Below the pieces are notes generated by a model that had not been told where the DNA came from, made no database searches, and saw only the letters and a program-made list of their open reading frames with translations. Of a DNA stretch of 41,860 bases, positions 15,401-24,912 are shown one piece after another. The translations under genes and the position numbers were made by a program. How positions within the stretch are numbered: position 1 is the first letter of the stretch; each line of letters opens with the position of its first letter. This DNA comes from Candidatus Parepulonipiscium sp. PG-Nuni2H_MBin01 (GTDB lineage: Bacteria > Bacillota > Clostridia > Lachnospirales > Cellulosilyticaceae): contig MDJM01000034.1 in NCBI GenBank assembly GCA_001994995.1, positions 1-41,860 on the forward strand. Direction: 5' to 3'.

Positions 15401-17761
15401 TGCTCCTGTTGGATTAGTTGTATTGAAAACAACATACTGATCGTTTAATATGTTGAATAACACATTTTTGCTTGAGCTAGCAAGTGTTTTTGCGTCTTCT
15501 AATGTTTGGATTGCTCCAGTTCCTGGTGATACACCTACTAAATGCGAAGAATTTATATCATTGTCAGTAAGGTCAGCCTCTGAATCAAGTGCGTAAATTA
15601 GCTCAGCAATTTGTGCTGGCGTAGTTCCATCTCCAGCTTTAATTCTAGATGCACTTGAAGATGCATTTCCATGCGCCATTACTAGTGCGATATAGTCTGC
15701 TGTAGTTACATATTTAATATCAACGTCGCTTCCGTTGTCATTGTATGTGTTTTTGTATGCGTTGTCTTCACTAAGGAAGTCTAAACCTTCAACTCCACTT
15801 ACATAACCTGTATATTCACCATTATCATTATAACCATGAACTTCAGTTATTTTATCCGCCGCCGCAGAAATAACATCTGTGTATTTATTTAATAATGTGT
15901 TAACTGTAGTGTTTGAACCAAATTGAGCTTGTCCCTCTAATACAGTTTTAGCAGCCTCTAAAGCATCTTTTGCAGCAGTTAAATCATCTGCAGAATACTC
16001 ACTTGCATTATCGAGACAATTTTCTGCTACACTAATAGCAGCTGTAAATGCAGTTTTTTGTGCTGTAGTTACCCATTTAGTTGTGTCAATAATGTCTGTA
16101 CCATTTTTAGTACTAGTTACAGTAGCATCATTATTAGCAGCCGTAATAGCATTTTCTAAAGCCGTTTTTGCATCAGTAAATGCGGTTGCACTGTATGCTT
16201 GGATTGCACCATTAAAAGTTGTATTAGCCGCTGCTATAGCTGCAGTAGCAGTTTGTGCTCCTTCTACAGTTTGGCCAGTAAGCTCATAAGCGTTACCTGC
16301 CGCCGCGATAGCTGATTTATATGTGTCCATCTCAGCTTGTGTAACCCATCTATCGCCGTCGCTTAAATCGTTTCCATTTGTTGATACTTTAATGATTGGA
16401 TCTGTATCATCATATGTTGCAGCTAATTCAGCTACAGTTTTACTATCGTTATTAGCATCATAGTCATATAAAGTTGTATATGCTGCTACAATAGGAGTTT
16501 TTAAGAAAGCAAGTTCAGTTAATACAGCTCCACGTGTACCGTCTGTAGTAATTCCTGTATAAGTATTTCTAGCTGTTTGTAGAGCAGTCAATGCATCAGT
16601 TAAAGCAGTTGTAGTATTAACATTAGTCTCAGAATCAACCACATTATTGTTAGCATCTACACCGTCATAATTTTCATATATAGCTACAGCAGTGTTATAT
16701 GCATTTTCTAAAGTTTCGTATTGTGCTACTGTTGCATATTTAGCTACAACATCTATACCATTATGCTCACTCTTAATAGGTACTATTACATTAGATTTTG
16801 TATAAGTACTATTATCACTATTTAATTCTCCAGTAGTAGAATCAAAGCTGTATCCAGTTGTGATGTTAAATGTGTTATCAGCTAGTACATTTTCTTTATC
16901 TATAGCTTTTCCAGCATCTAGCTCAGCATAAGAACTAGATGGATATTTATCTATATCATTTAAAACAAATTTAACTACTTCTAATTCTAATGCTAAGTTA
17001 TGTCTAGCTTGATGAATTGCATGAGTACCAGTTGATGGACTTAAATCAGTTGTCGCCTGTGCTAACGCATCTTTTGCTGCTGTTAATTGGCTTGTAAAAT
17101 AGTTATTATTGCTAAAGCCAGCTGGTGTATTAGAAGTTTTTGCTTCTGTTAAAGCGTTTTCTGATAACTCTATTGCATGATTAAGCGCCGTTTCAATAGC
17201 ATCCCACTTAGCTTGAGTTGTCCAAGTTTTATCTTTAGCTATATCAGCACCGCCTACTTCACTGATTTCTACTTGTGGTAATAAATCAGCTACAGCTGCA
17301 TTTGGATTGCTATACATAACCGCTTTAGCGTCTGTAATTGCCGTTTTTAATTCTGCTAACGCTGTCTCATACTCATCATAAGATCCATCCTTAAGCTCTC
17401 TTGCAAATGCAGTATTTAAATCTGCTAGTTCCGCAATAGCCTCTCCAATAGTAGCTGCTAGTTCATCAGCTTTAAATAAGTAATTATTTAACTCACCTTC
17501 AGTAACCCACTTAGTATTTTCAATATCAGCGCCATCTAATGCGCTTGTTAAAGTAGCGCTATATGTATCATAATCTCTAATTACGTCCAACTCATCATAC
17601 CCTACACTACTATTGTTGTTGTCTCTACCTTCTACAAGTGTTTCTAACTGTAAATCATTAATAGGTTGAACTGGTTCATTCGCATTAACAACAAAAGTTG
17701 AAGCCCCTAATACTAGAGCCATAGTCATAGGTAAGTGTTTTTGGAATTTGTTAATAGTCAT
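12428..17761 (-). CDS. Giant secreted 13-repeat surface protein 1 (1777 aa)
   Basis: A signal peptide (FQKHLPMTMALVLGAST) is followed by about 13 repeats of 90-150 residues. Each is built round N-G-x-D/N-[IVL] ... W/Y-V/A-T and two or three helices with regularly spaced Ala/Leu, for example KNGTDIIDTTKWVTTAQKTA and QNGTDLAGT with LVWVTTEVYNTL. The pattern resembles FIVAR-like helical surface repeats, but I cannot assign a family. A conserved C-terminal domain follows (KVEFRTFILNAITERN, TCAQLGY, TGRDYV), then an acidic tail of EEVIEA/EEVIET repeats. No LPXTG, SLH, LysM or C-terminal membrane helix is visible, so attachment is unexplained. It is the shortest and most diverged of three tandem paralogues and lacks the NGISVQTAINRANNGYSTL block of the other two. 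AAGGAGG precedes ATG 17761. Confidence 0.88.
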   Translation of the reverse strand: MTINKFQKHLPMTMALVLGASTFVVNANEPVQPINDLQLETLVEGRDNNNSSVGYDELDVIRDYDTYSATLTSALDGADIENTKWVTEGELNNYLFKADELAATIGEAIAELADLNTAFARELKDGSYDEYETALAELKTAITDAKAVMYSNPNAAVADLLPQVEISEVGGADIAKDKTWTTQAKWDAIETALNHAIELSENALTEAKTSNTPAGFSNNNYFTSQLTAAKDALAQATTDLSPSTGTHAIHQARHNLALELEVVKFVLNDIDKYPSSSYAELDAGKAIDKENVLADNTFNITTGYSFDSTTGELNSDNSTYTKSNVIVPIKSEHNGIDVVAKYATVAQYETLENAYNTAVAIYENYDGVDANNNVVDSETNVNTTTALTDALTALQTARNTYTGITTDGTRGAVLTELAFLKTPIVAAYTTLYDYDANNDSKTVAELAATYDDTDPIIKVSTNGNDLSDGDRWVTQAEMDTYKSAIAAAGNAYELTGQTVEGAQTATAAIAAANTTFNGAIQAYSATAFTDAKTALENAITAANNDATVTSTKNGTDIIDTTKWVTTAQKTAFTAAISVAENCLDNASEYSADDLTAAKDALEAAKTVLEGQAQFGSNTTVNTLLNKYTDVISAAADKITEVHGYNDNGEYTGYVSGVEGLDFLSEDNAYKNTYNDNGSDVDIKYVTTADYIALVMAHGNASSSASRIKAGDGTTPAQIAELIYALDSEADLTDNDINSSHLVGVSPGTGAIQTLEDAKTLASSSKNVLFNILNDQYVVFNTTNPTGAYEAIEYYKVSDTGGINVDRVDKWVTTETMQVLLDAVEEAEEVLEAKTSTVAQVEASQAKVKEAIKTVVNASQAGTGQAIEALNAIKDNIETAEALIADNTGTVKVSDKFGLDVDTSGTNKWVTQAEMDAFEGQIADAQAVYDNPAANLETINNANATMAAALATFTGETAKAGLADEFRTLNGQFDTLKDAVTYAVYENDGTLKVVASAIGGVEVETGNLWATAADIATFEDAYLAFTTINDEQINDDEIYYSLDEYQEAYDTFETAWNAFYARNADNTAFESESQVQSGMKGQYPAVLEAAIEVAKKLVDPTKAEYIPVSTVNGDDIDTTGEWVTQAVQTALNSAITTAEARHTEISDDNTTISGIIMQGYIDDINDAIDTFNDAKQNGTGANATALPDLYTALEKGYKTIGHTITESNGDITVDTFDATVHHEDLDKPIVASNDNGFTTDYHWVPTAEYDAYVTALEVAKTAYENGSSGTINAASINTAESTLNGEIANIITSKNEGMLTAIGDARTNLNNYITTATPLKTEFFSKHSSQNGTDLAGTSSDDDTLVWVTTEVYNTLVSAIADADRASLDNTLTADELTAAKTTLEEAVLAFNNAKQTGVYAAVTDNAKTELEDDITDAKTVLSKIEDSITGTGTDVSHDNYWAESDAPKLTLQAAITEAEEAIAGEYPSASDVEKARTDLAEAMDIDNNGLIVGNREDTSIAKVEFRTFILNAITERNKYDSSAPGFEQLAYLTLNAAISTALSDYNDPTITCAQLGYTLVKGEDTNNSTGRDYVEPSTETNTSRSRLQTAITNAANSVGSRSRSVINISPEDLADSDELTAFIEDAINDNLYVAEDVETVVEAKDVVTNVVTEDVVIEEEVVTEDVVIEDVVIEDEVVIEDEVVIEDEVVIEDEVIEAEEVIETEEVIEVEEVIEAEEVIEAEEVIETEEVIEAEEVIEAEEVIETEEVIETEEVIEAEEVIETEEVIEEEAIEIQE
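12446..12760 (-). repeat. 18-bp coding repeats in acidic tail of giant protein 1
   Basis: Six-codon units: EEVIEA, EEVIET or EEVIEV (12446-12681), then VVIEDE units (12682-12760). More than a dozen copies are near-identical at the DNA level, so slippage in frame is likely. Confidence 0.88.
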
Positions 17762-17817
17762 AAAATAAATCCTCCTTAAAGTTATGTTATAAAATTTTAG
17801 GTATTTTTTTAACCTGT

Positions 17818-17830
17818 ATTATATATCGTC
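17818..17830 (-). promoter_or_regulatory. Element shared upstream of giant genes 1 and 2
   Basis: Minus strand GACGATATATAAT, 57 bp before the start codon of giant gene 1. A near-identical GACGATATATTAT lies 59 bp before giant gene 2 (24627-24639). The TATAAT end could be a -10 box, but a good -35 at the right spacing is not clear. Confidence 0.45.
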
Positions 17831-17953
17831 TTAAATTGACAACCCACTTAATAGCAAATCCGAAAAACGTCACAATTTCATTATAAATGTCATAATATGT
17901 CAGATACATAGTCATTGTTACTATATTATTGCGCACCGTCTGTTATTGTTGCA

Positions 17954-17993
17954 CAAAAAAAGCCCTTGCTACGGAAATCACCGTAACAAAGGC
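17954..17993 (-). terminator. Terminator of giant gene 2
   Basis: On the minus strand GCCTTTGTTACGG and CCGTAGCAAGGGC pair around TGATTT, followed by seven T. It is closely related in sequence to the terminator of giant gene 3. Confidence 0.9.
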
Positions 17994-18049
17994 ATTGTTA
18001 AATATTATTTGTATATATCATGTGGACCAACATGGCGTGTCAATTTTTG

Positions 18050-21000
18050 TTATTCAACTATTAAGTCTTCTATAAGTTCACCTTCTACCACGTATTCAAC
18101 CACTGGAGTATCTTCATTAACAATATCATCTACAGCAGGAGCATCTTCATTAACAATATCGTCTACCACTGGAGTATCTTCATTAACAATATCATCTACA
18201 GCTGGAGTATCTTCATTAACAATATCATCTACCACTGGAGTATCTTCATTAACAATATCATCTACAGCAGGAGTATCTTCATTAACAATATCATCTACAG
18301 CTGGAGTATCTTCATTAACAATATCGTCTACCACTGGAGTTTCTTCATTAACAATATCGTCCACCACTGGAGCATCTTCATTAACAATATCATCTACCAC
18401 TGGAGTATCTTCATTAACAATATCGTCCACCACTGGAGTATCTTCATTAACAATATCGCCCGCAATATCATCAGTAGCAATATCATCAGTAGCAATATCA
18501 TCAGTAGCAATATCATCAGTAGCAACATCATCAGTAGCATCATCTGCCACTACAGCATCTTCAAAAACACCATTATTGGCAGCACTACTTCCACTTTCCG
18601 GTACTGGTATTAATCCCATAACCATCTCTTCAGTTATAATAACGTCACAGATATACATATCATCAATGTTAAATGCCGCAGTTCTTGCTCTTGCGCCAGC
18701 AGCAGTTGGTGGTGCCAACGTTGAATAACCATTATTCGCTCTGTTTATAGCCGTTTGCACTGAAATACCATTCATAGCAGCGTCCATTGGATTAGCCATA
18801 TATTGTATTAAGCTATATCTAGCTGAGCTATCATCATTCGCGTCATCTTTTGCTGTTACGTTATCTCTACCTGTTGTGTTATCCTCATCTTCAAGTTTAT
18901 GCATATCATAACCTAGTATATCGCAAGTCATATTCTCCATATTGTACGCAGTTAAAGCTAGAGCAATTTGGCTATTTAATATAGTATAGTCAGAGCCAGA
19001 CATTGTATTTCGTGTTGTAATCGCACTTAATATCAATGTACGGAACTCCACTTTAGCTATTGATGAATCTTCTTTATTACCTACAAATATATCCTCATTC
19101 GCAGTTTCTAATGCAGTTATTGCTTCATCAACTTCATCTGCTCTTGCATACGTATATAAATCTCTATTTGTATCTTTCGCTTGTGTTAATGCATCGCTAA
19201 ACGCTGTCAACTGTGCTTGCGTTTTTGCCCAGTAGTCATTATGCGATACATCTGCTCCATTAAGCGTACTAACTGTAGGTGTTCCGATTGCTTCGGCCTC
19301 TGTAATTAAGTCATTTAACTGCGAAATTTGTGTCGATGTAGCAATTACAGATACGCCTGTGTTAATAGCTGCTTCAAATACATCTATCGCGTCTTCTAAA
19401 TCCGTTTTCGCTTCAATTAACTGTGCTGCTGTTGAATCATCATCATCGCTAACAAGCTTAGCTGCATCATATACATCTTGTAATGCAGTTTTAACTTCGT
19501 CTGTTACCCATTGTATTGTATCATCACTCGTAGTTCCAGCTAAGTTAGTACCATTTACACTACTTGATTTAACATCCGCATTATCCGCTAAGTAGCCTGT
19601 AGTATCAGTAGTTAACTGTGTTAACAACGCATCTAACTCAGCGCGTGCCTCTTCAGTTGCTGCTCCTGTACCAGCAGCAGACTCTCCAACGAATGTAGTA
19701 ATCGCGTTGCTTAAATTAGTTGTAGCTGTATCAATATCCGCTGCCGAAATTGTACCATCTAAACCATTTGCATACGCTTCCATCGCCGTTATAAGTGTAC
19801 CAGTGTCATCAGCAATATCATCGTCAGTTTCGCTATTATTATAATATGCGTCAAAAATTGCTGTAGTTACCCAATTAAGTTTTGTTGTTATACCGTTATT
19901 ATCACTTGCAACAATAATCTTATCCACTGGGTCTGTAGCTTCTAAAACAATTGTTTCACCAGTGTTAGTCAATGTCCATGCTCCTTCTGAAACATCCGCT
20001 GTATAACCGATTATTCTAAATCCTTTTAAGATTTCATCTTCTAAGCTAGCAATTGCAATTTCGCTTTTTCCAGTACCATTTGCTATTTTATCCTCAAACT
20101 GGGCTATTGCATCTTCTATAGTTTCTAAATATAGTGCCATATCGTTACCATCAGTTTCAATTGTAATTGATTTGTAATCGTCTATCGCTGTGTCTATTGC
20201 GTCTATTAAGTCAGCTTGCGTTTGTGAATCTACCCATTCATCGGTTTTAGCAATATCATCACCATTTACTGTACTTACTGCTATATACGTAGCACTAGTT
20301 GTTTCGGTAGTTTCATAACCAAATCCGCTACCAAGCCCCGTGGTATCTACTGCCTTAAAATATTCCTCATAAACGTATGCTTGAGCTTCGTTAATTGCAT
20401 TTAGTATTGCAGTTGGATATTGTCCTTGTATACCAAATTGAACTTTAGAATTTTCATTAAACGTATACGAACTTCCATCATTCGTTGCATTAAAGAATTC
20501 TCCCCATGCCTGTTCTAGAGCATCGTACTGTTGTTGTAAATCTTCTAATGAATGATAAGTTATATCCTCGCTATACTCGGATGCACCTACTATGTCACTA
20601 ATGTCAGTTTGATAATCTGCAAATATAGCATACGCATTAACGAAATCTTCTACATCCGTTGCACTAGCCCAATATGCAGTTGGAGCAACATCGGCACCTC
20701 TAACAGTACTTGATGTGATATTTGCAATTGTGATAGCGTCAGTATCTATAGCTCCTGCAATACCATTAATTGTAGTGTCTTTAAGTGTTGTATAAGCACC
20801 ATCTAACGCCTCAAACGCTTCTTTTTGACCAACTTGAGCAGTTGCTATAAAAGTATCATAAGCTTCTTTAATACTATTAGCAGTAGTGGTAAATGTATCT
20901 AAGTCACTATCAGGGTCGTCATATACTTGCTGAGCACTATCTATAGCATTAGTCATAGCAGTCATCTCATCTGTAGTTACCCATTTTTGCGACACAGTAA

Positions 21001-24000
21001 CATCTCTATAATCAACTACTGTTGCAGTCGCAGCAAGATAAGCACCAAAGTCATCTACACCAATAATTTCACTATAATCAATTACATTTTGAGCTGCATC
21101 AATATAATACTCAATATCACGCATAGCAGCACAAGCTTCTCCCGTTCCAGCAACAGCTTCTGCCACAACTTCCGCCATCGCATCTATAATATCTTGCTCA
21201 GCATCTTTAACCGCATCCACTGTAGCGTCCACATCTTCCAGTAAAGCTTCCGCCACCTCAATCGCATCAGTTAACACTTTCATCGTATCTGGATGCACCC
21301 ACATCTCAAACGTTTCTACATTTACTCCGTTTGTACTACTAGTTTTGTATCCATCCATAAAGTCATACGCGCCTGTGCTATATGCATATATCGTTTGATA
21401 TAATTCAGATTTACATGTGCTTGCATCAGCTTTAGAGCTTTCAAACGTTTGCACGGCTCCATTTGGCGCAAACATTCCTAGCGAAGCTACATGCTCTAGT
21501 GTTGCTTCAGCTGTTACGTTACCATCAGTTGAATATATTCCGTCAGTTAAGACATAGTCAGATTTTTGAGTTGCAGTTAAGTCTCGCTCAGAATCCAGCG
21601 CTAAAATTAAGTCAGCAATTTCCTCTACAGTTGTACCACCGTTATTTACGTTAATGGCACTTATCGATAGATTTGCATCAATCCTGCTCATTAATAAGCT
21701 AACCCAATCATTGTTAGTTGTGTAAACTACTTTATCTCCTGCTTTATTAGTAGTTGAATAGAAGTTTTCTGCTAAACTTAATAAATTTAATCCTGCATTA
21801 TCACTTAATATGCCTGTAGTTGTCTTTGTAAATCGTTGCTTATAAAGTTGTAAATCAGTATGGTCGTCGTCAGTATCGTCATAAGCTTCATATGCACCGT
21901 CAATGTATACATAATAAACTGTATCTTCATCATCATCGCTGTCGGCTTCTGTATAAGCAAGCGAATATCTTTGCTCACCAGCATGTGTAGCTTCGTTTTC
22001 GTCGTAAGTTGTATAGTCATATTCTTCGTCAGTACTATCGTATACGTATACAAATTCACCCTCATCATCTTTAACATATAATGGCGTTGTTGTTGTTTCG
22101 CCTTGAGCGTCCTCCAATATTTCTAGAGCGTCTGCAATAGCTTCTTGGTAAATCAAATACAATACGCTAATAGTAGTTTGAGAACCTATTTTAGCCCCGC
22201 CGTCAAAATCATTTATAGCTGCGTTTAATGTAGCTTTCGCCGCTGTCAGCTGTGTTGCAGTGTATTCTGGTGCATTGCTACCATTAGCTACAGATTCATC
22301 ATAACCTATAAATGCTTTTGCATCTTCAATCGCAGTTTTAAATGTAGTCATCGCTGCTTCTGTTACCCATTTATTTTCATCAATAATGTCTGTTCCATCT
22401 TTTGTGCTAGATTCATGTAACGATGCAGTCTCGCCACTATCATCTGCAGCCCAAGTCCATGGATCACCAGTTAAGCCACTAGTATCTGTTTTAGCTGTAT
22501 ATAGAGTACCTCCATTAAGTCGCGCTTCAGCATTAGTTATAGTAGTAACTAATTCATGCACTGCTAAATTATAAGTATCTGCGTTATAAATTTGGATTGC
22601 ATTATTAAATGTAGTAGTTTGTCCATCTAAAACGTTAGTTGCAGACTCAATTTCAGTTTTACCTAAAGTCTTATCTTCATAAGCATCATACGCCGCATTA
22701 ATAGCTTCCAAATACGTTTCCATTGTTGCTTTAGTTACATATTTCTCACCATTTGCTAGCGATGTACCAGTTTCAATAATCGTATTACCGTTATCTGAAA
22801 TTTTGATATCGCCATCATCTAAGACTGCATCATAACTGAAACTAGCTTTTAAATCATTAACACTAACATCAGCCATGTCATCAACATCTGTTAAATCAGT
22901 TGACCCATCATGATAGGAACCATAAATAGCTAAATACGCTTCTTTAATAGAATCCTCAAAGTCTTCAAGCGCATCTAAAACTTCAGAACGCGAACCTTGG
23001 CGTGTAATGCTAGTGTAAGTCTCTCTAGCTGTACTTAAGCTATTATAAACTTGCTTAATAGAGTTTAATCCTGCTGTAGTTCCCACAAAATCTTCATCTA
23101 AGTCATCGTTATCATCATTTAAGGAGCTAAATAATTCAAATGCGCTGTTTGCTGTTTCATATGCTGTTTTTAACGCATCGTATTCACTTTGTATTGCATA
23201 TACGTCCGCTACATCCACTCCATTGTGTACACTTAAAATTGGGATTTTAATATCAGCTACTGAAAATACGGTGCCAACATTAGCTACATCAGCTGGAGCA
23301 GTTGTGGTATCTAAAATTGCTCTACCAACTAAGTCGGCATCAGTTTCATATATATAACCTGTAATAAGCTTTAACGTATTATCAGTACTATCATTCGTTG
23401 GATAAAGCGCTCCACTGTCAGTATAAGCAGTATCATCACCATGACCATATGCACCAGTAATTATAGTTTCATATGTTGGACTGTCAGGACCAGTAGTATC
23501 ATCCACTCCAGCACCATTTAAAACAAATTTAACTAATTCTAATTCTAAATATAAATCTTTACTAGCTTGGTATAGTTCATAAGTACCATCTGCTTTATTA
23601 TCATTCAGAGAGTTTAGTACACTTTCTAAGTTATCAGATACCATTTTTAGTTGAGTAGTAACATTAGCAGAAACAGTTCCAAAAGAACGTTCTGATAGCG
23701 ACTCTTCTCTAAGATATGATTTAGTGGCATTATCATAAGCTAGCTCAGCAGCTTCAAGTGCAGTAATATAAGCATTCCAAGTTGTACTATTAACCCACTC
23801 CTCATTCATCGGTACTTCAACACCATTAATATCACTTACATTTACTATAGCAATAAGCGAACCATCTTCATTTTTTTCTAAAGTATTACTCTCACTATCT
23901 TCAGTAATAGTATCAATAATAGTTCCAAGCTGCGTATCTACAAATGTAGTTAAACCGTTTTCATCTTCACTATAAAAATCAGCAAGATCTAGCTCTACAT

Positions 24001-24568
24001 TGTAAACTTCTAAATATGCCGCTTTGATATTTGTTATTAAATCAACTAATACATCAGCATAAGTAGTAGCATCTGAATTATCATGCCCATTAGGATTTAG
24101 GTCCGCATCACCATCAACCGAAGCATCAAAAGTCCCAACATAAATAGAGTTTGCATATTGAGCATTAGTAGACTCAATACGTTTTAAAGCAGTAATAATA
24201 TCACTTATATAAGGTTCCACTGCACTTTTATAAGCATTAATAGTAATGTCAGTAGCCCATAAGTTATTACCATCTACATCAGCACCTTGGTTGTCGCTAA
24301 TATAAACAGAAGTAATCAACTCCATATAAGTATCGATAACCTCAATATTATATAAGCCATAAGTTATTTCATCATCCGAATATGCTAAATTATATTCTGG
24401 CTCGCTAGAACCATCTTCATCAATAGGCGAAATAGAAAACTCTTCTGCAGATTTAATATCCGCCAAAGAGATTAAATCAGAATTTTCAGTAGCCAAAATA
24501 GTAAATGATGAACCTAACACCAATGCCATAGTCACAGGCAAGTGCTTTTGAAATTTTTTAATTGCCAT
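18050..24568 (-). CDS. Giant secreted 13-repeat surface protein 2 (2172 aa)
   Basis: The signal peptide contains FQKHLPVTMALVLGSSF. The 13 repeats occur in the same order as in the two neighbours; examples are NQGADVDGNNLWAT (1), KDGTDIIDENKWVTEAAM (5), VNGDDIAKTDEWVDSQTQ (10) and LNGADVSHNDYWAKTQAQ (13). The C-terminal domain has KVEFRTLILSAITTRN, MTCDILGYDMHKLED and NGISVQTAINRANNGYSTL, then VIITEEMVMGL and SGSSAANN. The tail is ATDDI units, then eleven copies of an 11-residue unit (DDIVNEDTPVV), ending EDLIVE. No recognised anchor. Highly acidic, almost no cysteine. It is much closer to giant protein 3 than to protein 1. ATG 24568 follows AAGGAGG. Likely a structural or adhesive cell-surface filament; this is inference. 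Confidence 0.88.
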   Translation of the reverse strand: MAIKKFQKHLPVTMALVLGSSFTILATENSDLISLADIKSAEEFSISPIDEDGSSEPEYNLAYSDDEITYGLYNIEVIDTYMELITSVYISDNQGADVDGNNLWATDITINAYKSAVEPYISDIITALKRIESTNAQYANSIYVGTFDASVDGDADLNPNGHDNSDATTYADVLVDLITNIKAAYLEVYNVELDLADFYSEDENGLTTFVDTQLGTIIDTITEDSESNTLEKNEDGSLIAIVNVSDINGVEVPMNEEWVNSTTWNAYITALEAAELAYDNATKSYLREESLSERSFGTVSANVTTQLKMVSDNLESVLNSLNDNKADGTYELYQASKDLYLELELVKFVLNGAGVDDTTGPDSPTYETIITGAYGHGDDTAYTDSGALYPTNDSTDNTLKLITGYIYETDADLVGRAILDTTTAPADVANVGTVFSVADIKIPILSVHNGVDVADVYAIQSEYDALKTAYETANSAFELFSSLNDDNDDLDEDFVGTTAGLNSIKQVYNSLSTARETYTSITRQGSRSEVLDALEDFEDSIKEAYLAIYGSYHDGSTDLTDVDDMADVSVNDLKASFSYDAVLDDGDIKISDNGNTIIETGTSLANGEKYVTKATMETYLEAINAAYDAYEDKTLGKTEIESATNVLDGQTTTFNNAIQIYNADTYNLAVHELVTTITNAEARLNGGTLYTAKTDTSGLTGDPWTWAADDSGETASLHESSTKDGTDIIDENKWVTEAAMTTFKTAIEDAKAFIGYDESVANGSNAPEYTATQLTAAKATLNAAINDFDGGAKIGSQTTISVLYLIYQEAIADALEILEDAQGETTTTPLYVKDDEGEFVYVYDSTDEEYDYTTYDENEATHAGEQRYSLAYTEADSDDDEDTVYYVYIDGAYEAYDDTDDDHTDLQLYKQRFTKTTTGILSDNAGLNLLSLAENFYSTTNKAGDKVVYTTNNDWVSLLMSRIDANLSISAINVNNGGTTVEEIADLILALDSERDLTATQKSDYVLTDGIYSTDGNVTAEATLEHVASLGMFAPNGAVQTFESSKADASTCKSELYQTIYAYSTGAYDFMDGYKTSSTNGVNVETFEMWVHPDTMKVLTDAIEVAEALLEDVDATVDAVKDAEQDIIDAMAEVVAEAVAGTGEACAAMRDIEYYIDAAQNVIDYSEIIGVDDFGAYLAATATVVDYRDVTVSQKWVTTDEMTAMTNAIDSAQQVYDDPDSDLDTFTTTANSIKEAYDTFIATAQVGQKEAFEALDGAYTTLKDTTINGIAGAIDTDAITIANITSSTVRGADVAPTAYWASATDVEDFVNAYAIFADYQTDISDIVGASEYSEDITYHSLEDLQQQYDALEQAWGEFFNATNDGSSYTFNENSKVQFGIQGQYPTAILNAINEAQAYVYEEYFKAVDTTGLGSGFGYETTETTSATYIAVSTVNGDDIAKTDEWVDSQTQADLIDAIDTAIDDYKSITIETDGNDMALYLETIEDAIAQFEDKIANGTGKSEIAIASLEDEILKGFRIIGYTADVSEGAWTLTNTGETIVLEATDPVDKIIVASDNNGITTKLNWVTTAIFDAYYNNSETDDDIADDTGTLITAMEAYANGLDGTISAADIDTATTNLSNAITTFVGESAAGTGAATEEARAELDALLTQLTTDTTGYLADNADVKSSSVNGTNLAGTTSDDTIQWVTDEVKTALQDVYDAAKLVSDDDDSTAAQLIEAKTDLEDAIDVFEAAINTGVSVIATSTQISQLNDLITEAEAIGTPTVSTLNGADVSHNDYWAKTQAQLTAFSDALTQAKDTNRDLYTYARADEVDEAITALETANEDIFVGNKEDSSIAKVEFRTLILSAITTRNTMSGSDYTILNSQIALALTAYNMENMTCDILGYDMHKLEDEDNTTGRDNVTAKDDANDDSSARYSLIQYMANPMDAAMNGISVQTAINRANNGYSTLAPPTAAGARARTAAFNIDDMYICDVIITEEMVMGLIPVPESGSSAANNGVFEDAVVADDATDDVATDDIATDDIATDDIATDDIAGDIVNEDTPVVDDIVNEDTPVVDDIVNEDAPVVDDIVNEETPVVDDIVNEDTPAVDDIVNEDTPAVDDIVNEDTPVVDDIVNEDTPAVDDIVNEDTPVVDDIVNEDAPAVDDIVNEDTPVVEYVVEGELIEDLIVE
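18097..18535 (-). repeat. 33-bp and 15-bp coding repeats in tail of giant protein 2
   Basis: Eleven copies of a 33-bp unit coding DDIVNEDTPVV (with T/A, V/A and E/D variants), then four or five copies of a 15-bp unit coding ATDDI. The 33-bp period equals that of the unrelated repeat at the left end of the window. Confidence 0.9.
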
Positions 24569-24860
24569 TTATAAAAACCCTCCTTGTATCTTACAAATCA
24601 TTTTTTCGCTAAATAATTAGCTGTAAATAATATATCGTCCGATTTATTATTCTACCAATCGTTGGAAAAACCAAATATTTTCTTTTTTTTACCAATGATT
24701 TAGTGATTTATTTTTAACAATAAGGATTTATAGGATTAACTGTCGTTTTATATATAATATTTCGTTATATGTTATAAACTTTTTGTCCACCGTTTGTCTA
24801 TTTCTATAATGTATTTTAGGATTTTGGGTAGCTATGTTTTTAAGTGTGTCGACTGGATAA
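24569..24860. promoter_or_regulatory. Upstream region of giant gene 2
   Basis: An AT-rich non-coding gap. It holds the AAGGAGG site of giant gene 2, the shared GACGATATATTAT element (minus strand, 24627-24639) and a possible -35 TTGGTA on the minus strand at 24653-24658. No gene is seen in the remainder. Confidence 0.45.
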
Positions 24861-24905
24861 TAAAAAAAACCCTTGTTACGGATTTTCAGTTTCCGCAACA
24901 AGGGC
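24861..24905 (-). terminator. Terminator of giant gene 3
   Basis: On the minus strand CCCTTGTTGCGGA and TCCGTAACAAGGG pair around a 9-base loop, then eight T. It is a strong terminator 8 bp from the stop codon. Confidence 0.92.
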
Positions 24906-24912
24906 TTCTTTA

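Noticed and set aside
17946..18728. A 260-residue open frame on the plus strand rich in SSLTISSTTG
   Set aside because: It is the antisense reading of the 33-bp repeats in the tail of giant protein 2. The repetitive DNA keeps several frames open; there is no fitting ribosome site or domain.
24783..24810. Plus-strand promoter TTGTCC-16 bp-TATAAT pointing into the 3' end of giant gene 3
   Set aside because: It has no downstream gene, and such matches are frequent in AT-rich gaps. An antisense RNA is possible but unsupported.
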